A DNA stretch of 64,000 nt from Datnioides undecimradiatus (Eukaryota; Chordata; Actinopteri; Lobotiformes; Datnioididae), in assembly GCA_008933995.1 (NCBI GenBank), contig WARS01000030.1, positions 1,769,001 to 1,833,000 on the forward strand, read 5' to 3'. Below are positions 51,300 to 62,175 of the stretch, one piece after another; within the stretch, counting starts at the first letter, position 1, and each line of letters opens with the position of its first letter. A model generated the notes under the pieces. That model saw only the letters and a list, made by a program, of their open reading frames with translations, was not told where the DNA came from and made no database searches. The translations under genes and the position numbers were made by a program.

Positions 51300-51615
51300 T
51301 TACATGTCCTACTATTAAGCTTTTTCTGGATTGAGATGTCTGTTGTCTTTCCTGGGATCTATTTAGCCACTGCCAGTTTGGGGGTCACCTCCGGAGTCTT
51401 CTAGTTCCAGTAGCCAAATTTAACATCAGGTGCCCTGGTCCCCTCACCTTGTTTCACTGGGCGGCATCCAGGCAGAGCAAGTAGGCTTCCCAGCCTAGCT
51501 GTGCCTGCCCTAGGACCCTTACTGAATGATGTATGAAAGCTAGATCCACGGGATCTTGAACTTGAGTCTCCCGTGTTGTAAGTCAGTCAGTTACCCTACC
51601 AGCTGAGCTATTCGT
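51300..51615 (-). mobile_element. tRNA-like repeat (possible SINE), minus strand
   Basis: On the minus strand 51610-51597 reads TAGCTCAGCTGGTAG, a good A box. It is followed by an anticodon-arm-like stretch and AAGTTCAAGATCCCG, a B-box-like block. No acceptor stem pairs and no CCA-side structure is clear, so this is not a working tRNA gene. The non-tRNA body after it is unlike the main SINE family here. Its body boundary is a guess. Confidence 0.45.
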
Positions 51616-51617
51616 AA

Positions 51618-51620
<3 letters not shown>

Positions 51621-51686
<66 letters not shown>

Positions 51687-51842
51687 CATATATATATACA
51701 CACACATATATATATATACATATATATATACATATATATATATATATACACACACATATATATATACACACACATATATATATATATATATACACACATA
51801 TATATATATATATATAAAATACACACACACATATACATACAT
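51621..51842. repeat. Compound microsatellite (TC)n then (TA)n/(CA)n
   Basis: About 65 bases of pure TC are followed by about 155 bases of mixed TA and CACACA runs. It directly abuts the tRNA-like repeat. It creates artificial Glu/Arg- and Tyr/Ile-repeat frames on the other strand, which are not genes. Confidence 0.95.
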
Positions 51843-52614
51843 GAACAGAGACAGCTAAGAAGAGAAAAAGAGAGCGTGACCAATCTACAGACCAACAAGG
51901 ATAAATAATGGGCTAGTTGTGAATTGCTGGCGAGAGACCAGTCCTTGCATCATTTGCCAGTGTGCATTGTCATGAAGTGTACGTGTTTACTCGAGTACTG
52001 TACTAAAATGCAGAATTCAGATAATTTGGACTACTGTTTATATTTCTACTTCCACGATAGTTCTCAGAAACATATATTTGACAGCTAACTTCTCAAATTC
52101 AACATATTATTAAACATTAAACTGTTCTGTCTGGTTTCAACAGATTGGTGCATTTCCATCCGTACCACAGGAAATTTGAGAATCTGTACACACATCTGTA
52201 CAGGTACAGTCAGTTATCTCTTTAAAAGTGAGCTTTTTGTTTGCAGAACCACAGCTGTAAAGAATAGAAACTAATTACACAAACATATGTGGGAAAAGTG
52301 AACATACCATTAAAAAAAAGTTAATTATAACAAAATAAAATCAGTTTAACCTTTTTATTTGTAGCGCTTTTTTAAGCTTATTTACATCTGTGTAGGTTTT
52401 GTATGCATGCATTTAAATGGAAGACATGAGCAAACACCAGCTATAGAAAATTCGGGCTATTCTGGCATGCTCTCCTCTTCCTTTTCTTCTTCAATATTCT
52501 TACCTAGAATAACTGACAACTATACCAAGATTGGAACTCTGGAGCTTTGGAAGATATTAATCATAAAGACAAAAAATTTCACATACACATGTATAAATAC
52601 TAAATAAATAACTC

Positions 52615-54852
52615 AATGTTGTCCCAATCCTTTTATTGCAGAAACAGATTTACAGAAAACTGACTGTTCAAATCCCCTTTAATAATTCATCATTACTTCA
52701 CAATAATTTAATCAGCATCTACAGGACAGTATTCCATTTGCAGAAAACACCGTGAGGCAGAGAAATGGGCAGTTTTTGGGCAAGAATTTTTCTGTATTCT
52801 GTGCAACCCAGTCTACTGCACTGCTACTATACCACCTCTAGCAGACACTGTAAAGTTAACAACTGCAACACCCTTCTCTTGGAAGCAAACCTGTCTATGT
52901 CATAACAAGCAGTTTTAATTCTGCTGCTATTCGTTTTGTGAAGTTTGTCCTGCCTGCCACAGATAGCTATGGCTTTTTTTTTTTTTTTAAAAAAAAGCTT
53001 GTAAAGCATTTAAAGTTTTTTTCCTTCTTAAAAATCTAGAAGCTCTCTTTTGATCAAAAATGTAATCGAAACTGTTATAAAGGTTTTACACTTCACATTG
53101 ACTCACGTAGTGTTAGAAAATGGAAAAACACAAGCTACTGCTGCAACAACCACAAAAAAAGACAGCATAGAGTTACAGTATATGAGGACTAGAAACAAAG
53201 TGTGGTAAATTTTTAAAAACATGAATGTTGTACTTACACTAGTGAGTATTACAACAGAAGTGTGTAAATTACAGTGCTGTATTCATTGTCCCAAAAACTA
53301 CCTTAGTGTAAGACTCCATTTTCATACCCACAGACTCTCTCTACAAACACTCTCATTTGACTTTTGTTTTCCAGAATTTTAGTTATGGAAAATGAAGGAC
53401 TGATCCATAAGATGATAAGATGATTGAAAAAACAAACCAGGCAAAATTCTGTTGTCTTAAAGGTAAATGGAACAGAATTTTCCTTTAAGTCAATAGAACT
53501 TAAACTTCCAACAGAGAAAATGAGGCAATTTACAAATTGGTTCATTTAATTGTTGTCAGTCAGCTGGTTATAGCGATGACTGCTGTATTTAACTCTGTCA
53601 GCCAGGGATAACAGATTTTTTACATACACTTAAGTTACTATTAACCCTGGATCCCACAGGCTTCAGCATAACTGCCCTGCCTGTATCAGCCTGCTAAGCT
53701 GAATCCATGTTTGTTTAGTGTGTTTTTGAAAAAGAATGTTTACACCACAGCGTGAGAACTTGCACTTTCCAAGATATCCTAATTTACATCACAGTTTAAA
53801 CTTTCAGAGCTTCAGTTAAAACTTCTCTGTCTATTTAGGTCGTCTTGGTTACGTATCTGGAAATATGGGGGAAAAAAAAAGAAAAGATGGGAATCTACAG
53901 AACACAAATACACAGAGGTAAAGACTGAACAAAACACACATCTATGGCTAACAGAATTAGGATTAATTAGCAAAAGAAATTTGTCAAAACACAAGAACAT
54001 CATGTGGTACATGAGGATATAACCGCACACATACTCTCACACACAAACACACACAAGTGTTCTCTCTGAACATGCTAGCATATGGCTCATCCTGGAGACA
54101 ACATATACTGAGTGGTAAATAAGCTGAGTGAAGAAGGGTGAGCAAGGGTTTAGGGAGGTGGGTCACGGACATCACAGCAACTTTGCATAGAATCTGCAAC
54201 AGTGTGGACAGTTAAGTTTACACTGCAATAGTAGGGCAGGAAACTACATTTTCAATTTCCGTATCAGGCTTGAAATACTTTCTGATACCTGCATCAGTCT
54301 GGAGAGATTGGGGGATGCCAGCATAAGATGGAGATAATCTGCAGAGCAAGATTTTCGTTTCTGTAGTGCCACTTAAATTTTTAAAACTTAAGAACCAGCA
54401 CAAGCATGTCCAAGACCTCACTGTATAGACCGGATTCTTCTACTTTGGAAAGTGATCTGTGTCAAACTGCCAAATGATGGTGCAGTTGGCTCATGTTCAA
54501 TTGGAAACATTTAAACTCCAGAAAGACTGACCTGTTTAATGCTACAGTTCTTGCACATACAAGACTCTGGCAGACTGGCTGCAAGTAGAGCACACATACT
54601 TCACATGGCCTGACCATCTGGCCACATTCACACATCAAAACTGCTATGAGCAGAAATGAAAACGGGTGCTCCATTTAAAGGGGAAAAAAAGACTGATGAA
54701 CAAAGACTCAGAAAAACAGAATAGGTAAAAAAAAAAAAAAAAAAAAAATGTGTACAATATTAGAAAACAATTAATTCATATCTCGCATCTCGCAAAAGGA
54801 AAATTCAAATGTGTAAAAACAGAGGGAAAGAGGCGGGTGTTGTCATAATGAC
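52615..54852 (-). other. Probable 3' UTR of the Glu-rich gene
   Basis: Minus-strand sequence after the stop at 54853. It has no further spliced coding exon and ends near an AATAAA (minus strand, 52637-52632, context gcaataaaagg). A T-run on the minus strand (54727-54748 plus-strand A-run) lies inside. Length about 2.2 kb. Confidence 0.4.
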
Positions 54853-57800
54853 TTAATTGTTTCTCTGGAGGTGGAGAGGTGCATCACAAATCTGAGCACT
54901 CTCAGATGGTGCTGATGGAACATCAGTGGGTCCTTGCTCCGTCACCACTGCAGCCTCTACGTTTCTACGGGAAGCACAGAACAGTGTGTTTGTTTGTTAA
55001 TGATCTTGGACTTCTATTTGAACATGTGTTTTGCGTGAGTTGCACTTCACTGTAAGATAAATTGCTACTTTAAATTTTGTGGTAAAGGTAAATTTGTATT
55101 AGTACCATGTTTTTTCTACCACAAGTGTGTAGAGTGGGTTTTCCTAATAACTGTAGCAAATCTAAAAAGACTGAATTCTATCAGGAAACATGAGAAAAAT
55201 TCCTTTCACAACTTATTGACTAAAAAAAGATAAAAAAGATAATGTGTTCTGTAAAAGCAACCAAAGTGCAACTGATAATCAGTTCCACATTGACGTACTT
55301 AAGATAAAAGACAGTTTTCTACAAACAGCTATTCTAGCAAAATTAAAACATTATGCAATACAAAGAAAGTGCTGTAAGTGTCCATCTTGAAACCAGGTTA
55401 AAAGTAAGAACATTAATGCATTATACTACATTAATACAAAAGTACATATTAAGTACATATTTAAGTTTAATTATGTCCATAATAAGCTCTGTACATTTAA
55501 AATGATGACAACACTAGTTACTACTCAATTTGTGTTCACATGTAGACTGTCTTCACTGAAATAGCACTGAGAGATAAACTCCACAGAAAATAATTTGCCA
55601 AATGTTGTGAGTCCATTTTTATATAAACATACCACACATTGACTTGTTTTGAATTTTTCCAAAAAATTTAAGGGTATTGTTTTTACCCTTTTCTCTGTTT
55701 TGTAACACTATGTAAGCCAAGTGTCTTGGGGTTTTCAGACAGTTGCTTAAAAAAAAAGAAAAGAAAAATCTCAATATGTCACTTTTGGCAGTAGAAATTA
55801 ATCAGTATTTTTTGTATTCTGACATTTTCTTGGCCAAAAAAGCATGACATTTTTTTTAATAAAAATGGGCTGAATAATTGATAATGAAAGCAACCATTAG
55901 TTCATTTAAAACTCTGATTAAAATGGTTCATCAGATGACAAAACTGGCTTAGTGCAGACATAATCAAAAGCCATATACTGTTAAAGTCAACATGATATGC
56001 ATGTAGTTGAAAACAAAGTTTACCTGTGGGCTCATCCTGAAACTGTTTCTCCGTCTCAACAAGCTCTGCAGATGTAAAAAACACACACATAGAATTAAGA
56101 CAACTTATTAAAACTGCTGAAATGACTCCAGAAAACAAAGTAGAGCCATCATTTTTGGTTGCATCAGGTCTCAACATGTGTTTCTATGAGTGTGTATTTC
56201 TGACTTAGTCTACTTTCAGACTTAAGGCAAGTTAATTGGGGATGATTTGCTCATTTAGAAAAAAGCGGAATTTGGGGTCAGTTGTTATAAATGGGGTAAG
56301 GGGTGTGTGTACCCACCTTCCTCTGCAACCTTTTGTACCTCATGTGCTACCTCTTTCAGCGCCTCTGTAGCTGTGGAAAAAAAAACAGCATTTTAAATTA
56401 CAAACAAATGTACGTTCCAAAAAACCATAAACAGTTAACACAATACTGCAGCACCAGTACAATACCGACCGCTTTGGACCAACGGCTCTAATCTTAATCC
56501 TAAACCTTGGCAGACACTATGTAAAGTGATGGTGAATTCCTTGTAACAGTTGTTTCAGGAGGAGGAAGAAATTTAAAAAAAACCCAATCTCATCTTGAAT
56601 AATATTTTCTTGTTAATGTTTTATATCAAAAATATGAATTCATAGTTCACTGTTGCCAAGCCTCTTCTATAACCATCAAGGGAAATTTTTAAAGACCCTG
56701 GAAAACCAGGCTCCTGTGACTGTCACAGGAGAGGAAAATAGAGAACATTTTGCCTGCAGTAAGCTACTAGATAACAATGTTACTAGGAATCAGCACTTAA
56801 CAGACTCAAGACAGTGGACTGCCATCAGGATTGTAGCTAAGCTCTTCATTTCCCAATATGCATAGTAAGTACTACTAAGTATACTCATTAGTTTGTGTGC
56901 TGTTGTATGCCCCATGATACAAATACACCACAAAGCATATAGTTTACATATTAATGCATTATACCAATATCTACAGTAGGGGAAAAAAAAAAATACTTTC
57001 AAACTATTCTTTCTTTACTTGTATCCTTTCCTCTTTACCTGGTACCACTTGCTCTTCTGCAAATTTTTCTGGAGCTGCCTCTGTGTCTGCTGCCTCCTCC
57101 CCTACAGCTAACTCCTCTGAGGGTTCGCTTGAAGGTGCTGCCTTCTCTTCTACTACCTCCTCCACAACATCTTCTGAGTTAGCTGCTTCCTCTTCTTCCA
57201 CTACCTCCTCCACAGCTTCTTCTGAGGTAGCCGCTTCCTCTTCTTCAATTACCTCCTCCACAGCTTCTTCTGTGGTAGCTACTTCCTCTTCTTCAACTAC
57301 CTCCTCCACAGCCTCTTCTGTGGTAGCTGCTACCTCTTTTTCAACTATTTCCTCCACAGTGTCTTCTGAGGTACCTGCTTCCTCTTCAACTACCTCCTCC
57401 ACAGCTTCTTGTGAGGTACCCGTTTCCTTTTCTTCCACCACCTCATTGGCTGCTTCTTCTAAGCGTGCTTCCTCTGCCTCATCTTCTGCTACATCCTCAA
57501 TAGCTTCTTCTGTTGGGGCTGCCTCCTCTGCAGAAACTGCCTCTTCTAATACTTCCTCAACAGCTTCTTCTGAAGGGTGTGCCTCATCTTCAGAAGGTTC
57601 CTCTGAAGCAGCTGCCGCTTTCTCTTCCACTACCTCCTCGACAACTTCTTCTGCAGTGGCAGTCTCTTCTTCTTCAGTGGGCTCAACAGCTTCCTCGATT
57701 GGAACACTCTCTTCCACTACAGTTTCTACATCTGAGGCCACCTCCTCTGCAACCTCATCAGCCTCCTCCACTGCAGATAAGGCAACCTCCTCTGGAACCT

Positions 57801-60800
57801 CCTCAGCCTCCTCCACTATTGCAGGGTCCTCCATGGTCTCAGCAGCCTCTTCCTCCTGTTCTGTTGCCAGTTCCTCTACTTCCTCTGGAGCTGCTTCCTC
57901 CACTGCAGGCTGGTCTCCCATCATCTCTTCAGCTATTTGCTCCTCATCAACTGGAGCAGCCTGAATCAAGCAACATTGTCAAAGGTTATAAAAAGATATG
58001 GCTTTTCAAATTTGAATCCCTATTAAAAACAGTTAAGGCTGTTTTACCCATTTCATGTAGGCAAAATATTATCAGATAATTATCATCTTCAAAATCTAAA
58101 AGTTGTGATCATAGCTAAAACCCATTGCCCTAGAAAAAAAAACTGCTACATGTGGAAATGCTAGAGAAATACCTCTGGCCTGCAAACATTGCCTATTCAG
58201 GCTCTTGTCTGTAAAAAATGAAACACAAATGCCTATATTCTGTCCCAGCCCCAGAAGACCAGAGGAGACTGTGGTTGCGTTTTATTCTTTTCAACCTGCT
58301 GTTCGCAGTCAGATTCTGTCATAGCTATAGCATACAGCTTCAGGCTGTTCGCCGGGAGCACTAGCCATGTTGGATACCGGTCCTGCACTGCTCTGTACTC
58401 TCCCACTGCACACGTCATTCAGGCAGCCAATCAGTGCAGCGCCTCACTATCATTGCCTCCCCACCCACTCAGAACTCCGCAGAGCTGTTATGTGATGGAT
58501 GATTAGATCTCTTCTACATAGTCTTTGTGACTAACTGTACTGTAACAAAAAATGCTGAGTGGCTTATAAACTCACTGCAACACTGCGATTGTTTTTCAGT
58601 CTTACCATAAAATAACGTTATGAAAAAGCAATTGCTTTAATGAATAGGGAATGACTGCACATATTGTTTAGCCTCTTTGACAAAATACATATATTGAGTG
58701 CAGTGGCAATAGTGTCCTGAGGTGAGATACTGCAATTTTTTTGCACTGCATCAAGAAAACGTACAGCAGAGACCCGACCAGAACCGCTGCAGATTTATTT
58801 TTAGTCTCATTTACCTCCAGATTTGTAATGGTCCACATTATTTTCAGAATGGCTTAGACAGTATTTTAGTGAGTTTTCTAAGAGAGAAAAAAAATGTAAA
58901 AAAAACATAAATAAATAAAAGAGCCCTGGTTTTAATAAAAGTAAAGTAAAACTAAAAGTAAGTTAAAATAAAATACAGGATTCCTGGTGACTAATTTTGC
59001 ATTTGCTTGGGTGTGCATGTAATGTCTTGTGTGACCTCTTGCCCTTCAATAACGTGTGTTTTAACCTTAAACAGTGACAAGGCTTCACATTTTGTAGTAT
59101 GCTCTAATGTAGCTGGCTTCCTAGATTTGTCTTAAAATACTGTCAAGGGAAACTTTTCACTTTTTTTAAATGTTATGTTTACTTTATGCTTGATTGGCAT
59201 GGAATTAGGTGCTTAGTAGTCAACAGTTATAACTGTTATATAGACAATAAAAGTTTGTTAAAGAGTTAACATTAAATTTTACCTTTAGCATAGCTAACAT
59301 TAAAACGATGTATGCTGGTTATAACTGATCTATTTATCTAACAGATCAGCTCTACTAAGAGCTACCATATCAGCAGTATCGCTGACTTACAACTCAGCAT
59401 GTTTGTTACTTGTTAGCTAAAAGTAAAGTTGCCAAAATCACTAAATGGACTGTACTTATACAGCACTTTACTAGTTGTCTGACCACTCAAAGCGCTTTAC
59501 ACTACAAGTCAGCAATTCACACCAAATGGAACTCCATTGAAGAGATTCTTTCAAGGCGTTTCTGAGATTCACTGTGAAATAAATACTGTTAATTACAATT
59601 TGATCATCAATTTTCCTCATTCCACCACACTCCACGATACAGACAGTTCACCAGGCAAAGTGCATAGGGATGCCATTTTTTGCAATTCTGATGCCAAACT
59701 ACTTACATCCTCTGCTGCCTCCTTCAAAGTGGCATCCTCTTCAACAGCAGGAGCCGCCTCCTCCTCCTCCTCCTCCTCCTCCTCCTCCTCCTCCAGTACT
59801 TCTGGATCCTCATCAATCACCTGAAAAGGGAATACACCACCTAAATGTCATTAATAGATTCATACTTTCTACAGGTGTATAATTGATTCCATAAAATATC
59901 TGACTAATGAATTAAGTATTCAATAGCTTGTGCATTTTACTATTTCAACATTTCTAACTAGAACTTTGGAAAAGGATCAAGATGGAAAGAGTTTCCAAAA
60001 ATTGATGACAGCCATTGGATCGAGTACCACTTATTGTTTCATCTTGCACTGTACCAACCTCAGGGGTATCCACAGGCTCTGGCGCAGCCTCAGGTTCTGG
60101 TGCAGGCTTGGATGATACCTCCTCAGATTCATGCACTGGAGGCAGTAGCAGAAAGTTAAAAGATTTGTTTGCTATCTTGAATTTCAACAACTGAATAGTT
60201 TCAACGCGACAATATTAATAATGAAAATAATAAAATAGAATAAATAAATAATGTGTCTGGGGAAAAATATGCTACTTCTAAAGATTAACGTATGATTCCT
60301 AAATGTTCTATTTGGCTTTACTTTTAATTATGACAGGCAATACAGTAGTACAGTACTTACTTAGAATAAATTCACTAAATAAATTCTCAGACTACATAAT
60401 AAAATACATAGTTCAGGGTATGTTTACATCTTAGCCAGAAGAAATATCTTTCAGCAAAATCCTTCACAGTATCATGAAACTTCCTGACTAAATTTTGACT
60501 AAAGGATGTCAACACACAAATTCTAAAATATAACATTAAACCAAGTACAATTTTCAGAATGTGACTTGAACTCAATTTTAAACTTCATGCTGTTCAAGTG
60601 TTCTGAAAGATGACCCAATAGAATCATTTTAAAGGTTCTTCAAATTTTTTCAGCACTACTGTCATATAATGACATAGATTCCAGACGCATACACACTCAT
60701 GTACCTGGTGGTGGAGGCGCAGAAGTTTCCTCTGCAAGAGCAGCTTCAATCACATCTTCCACTGGTACTGGTTCAGGCTCAACAACAGCTGAGAAGTGAC

Positions 60801-62175
60801 GAAAATGGTTGAAGGGAAAAAAAAAACAGAATGAATGGGAAGTGACATATTTTTGTAATGCAAAATGTTTTGATTTTTAAAATTTCAAAAGCCTTGCCTC
60901 TTGGCCAAGGAGACAATTGAAATAAGCTGTTTAACTTTGAAGACAATCTGTATGTTACATGACCCACTAAACAGATTTATAACAATATAATTTAAATATT
61001 TTATATTTATCTATTGGCACTACATTAAACAGGAGCAAAATAAGCTCTGCTGCTGTTGCTTTAATTATGTGTTTTATTTCAGTTTAAATTTCTCTTATCA
61101 CAGCTTGAAAACATTTTTTCCCTCGTAACTAATCATAACTAACTGACTTTTTAATTCCTTATCCCATTTTGAAAGTTTGGCAAGTTTAAGTCTGACAAAA
61201 TGTATTTACTGATATATAGACAGACTTAAGAGTTTAAAGTATGATTGTCTGTAATGGATTTATTTGATTATCATCTTTACCGAGACTTCCCAAATGGGTG
61301 GCACCTGTGAGGTGGATCTGGCCACCTGCTGTGTTACTTACTAAACACAAAAATATAAAAAAAACCTGCTCCTTATAAGAGTTTATAATTACAATTTAAC
61401 TATTCAGAATTACTAAATAAACTTATTTTTCTTGATCTTTGCAAGCAGTAAATTAAGGGCCATTGGGATCAGAGCATCTATAGTACCCATTGCACAACAT
61501 TAGGTGTCCGTTTGGCCCTTCAAGGGAAAGATTTCTGGGACCCCTGATCTTTACCATGAATTGCAACTCACCTGTCAACATTCACAGTAGAGCTTCCACG
61601 GATTGTGGATTTTTAATGGCAGTTGTGTTAATGATCTAGAGAAGGGAAACTCAAATAGCGAAATAACTGCACTCTATGATCTATTATGCGGGGTCAGCAA
61701 ATAAAAGGAGAGACATAAATAGTAAGTGCAGCTTAATGTTGAGGTTGGCAGTAGTACAGAGCCAAAGAGGGCTATAAAGATGTTAAAGTACAATGTTGTC
61801 TCTCGCCCCTTCATGCAGCGTTTTTTTTAAAATCAAGTTCATGTTGTTATGAAAATAAATTCAAAGGCATATTTGTCTACCCACAAAGGGGATATGTTTA
61901 CAGTTTACATAAAGCCTTTACACTGAAAGCCAAGTGTGATATTTAACAAATACCACAGACTGATTTGGCCAATGATACAGGGAAAGTCTGTTGCCATACC
62001 ACACCTGTGTTCCCTACTCTTCCATTATCTGTGTTGAACATGTCCCTGGAATAAGTGTGTGTATAATAATGAATATGAGTGATACCTTCTGGTGTCTCAG
62101 GATCAGGTTCAGGAGTCTCTACTGGGGCAGCAACTTCTTCATGATGGGAGACATCAACAGCTTTCTCTTTCAATC
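54853..62175 (-). CDS. Glu-rich protein, asph/junctate-like, 5' end beyond the window
   Basis: Eight minus-strand exons (62175-62086, 60788-60705, 60135-60059, 59820-59707, 57960-57039, 56370-56317, 56065-56024, 54956-54853) have GT/AG borders and agree in phase, giving 495 residues and a stop. No start or signal/membrane segment is present, so upstream exons lie past the right edge. Composition is dominated by Glu, Ala, Val and Pro. The first visible exon begins (G)LKEK and continues E-V-A-A-P-V-E-T-P-E-P. This resembles GLKER followed by an acidic Pro-rich stretch, at the same exon border, in the luminal Glu-rich region of aspartate beta-hydroxylase (asph; junctin and junctate isoforms, ER/SR calcium handling). 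That is a weak low-complexity match, so the name is tentative. The protein ends in L-H-L-Q-R-N-N; no TPR or hydroxylase exons follow. Triadin-like or unrelated acidic proteins remain possible. Confidence 0.8.
57129..57420 (-). repeat. Coding minisatellite, 48-bp unit (16 residues)
   Basis: Within the large exon, about six units of the form E-E-A-V-E-E-V-V-E-E-E-E-x-A-T-S follow one another. Most are exactly 48 bases; one is 45. Units differ mainly at the last four residues and by Ile/Val swaps, so the array expanded in frame and then drifted. Confidence 0.85.
58208..58487. mobile_element. Kolobok-like element, copy 4 (internal part only)
   Basis: Begins at the post-THAP segment 'aaatgaaacacaaatgcct' shared with copy 1, then 'ccccagaagaccagaggaga' shared with copy 2, and ends in 'cccacccactcagaactc' shared with copy 3. 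Both terminal repeats are missing. It lies in the intron just upstream of the large Glu-rich exon. Confidence 0.7.
59442..59535 (-). mobile_element. SINE 3' half, minus strand
   Basis: The plus strand reads taaatggactgtacttatac, then ctcaaagcgctttacactac, which is the reverse complement of the family tail. It lies about 170 bases downstream, in gene direction, of the poly-Glu exon. Confidence 0.65.
59757..59794 (-). repeat. (GAG)n coding run, twelve glutamates
   Basis: A near-pure CTC run on the plus strand encodes twelve consecutive Glu residues in the exon 59820-59707. Because the unit is three bases, length changes keep the frame. Confidence 0.9.

Larger units (their letters stand above)
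43231..52600. other. Intergenic region, no recognised gene
   Basis: A long AT-rich stretch between the 3' ends of plppr4 and the minus-strand Glu-rich gene; the two genes converge on it. I looked in particular for minus-strand exons of an aspartate beta-hydroxylase catalytic domain and saw none. The longest open frame (50866-51318 plus) is partly covered by repeat sequence. Contents called: a full SINE, a hairpin, a tRNA-like repeat and a microsatellite. Confidence 0.5.

Noticed and set aside
50866-51318. Plus-strand 150-codon frame
   Set aside because: No recognisable domain; its end overlaps the tRNA-like repeat body. A transposon remnant is more likely than a gene.
51583-51898. Minus-strand frames of Tyr/Ile/Cys and Arg/Glu repeats
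   Set aside because: Pure translation of the TC/TA/CA microsatellite in three frames.
56954-57964. Plus-strand 336-codon Ser/Ala/Thr-rich frame
   Set aside because: Exact antisense shadow of the Glu-rich exon. GAG/GAA codons read backwards give Ser- and Leu-rich frames. It lacks splice partners and crosses the true exon's borders.
57513-58079. Plus-strand Leu/Pro-rich frame of 188 codons
   Set aside because: Another antisense reading of the same repeats, running into an intron.
54853-62175. Glu-rich gene as ERICH3, neurofilament or titin PEVK
   Set aside because: ERICH3 was considered because it lies near TYW3 in human, but the cassette exons and the (G)LKE exon border fit asph better. Neurofilaments have few exons and a rod domain, which is not seen. 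PEVK exons are Lys-rich, and these are not.
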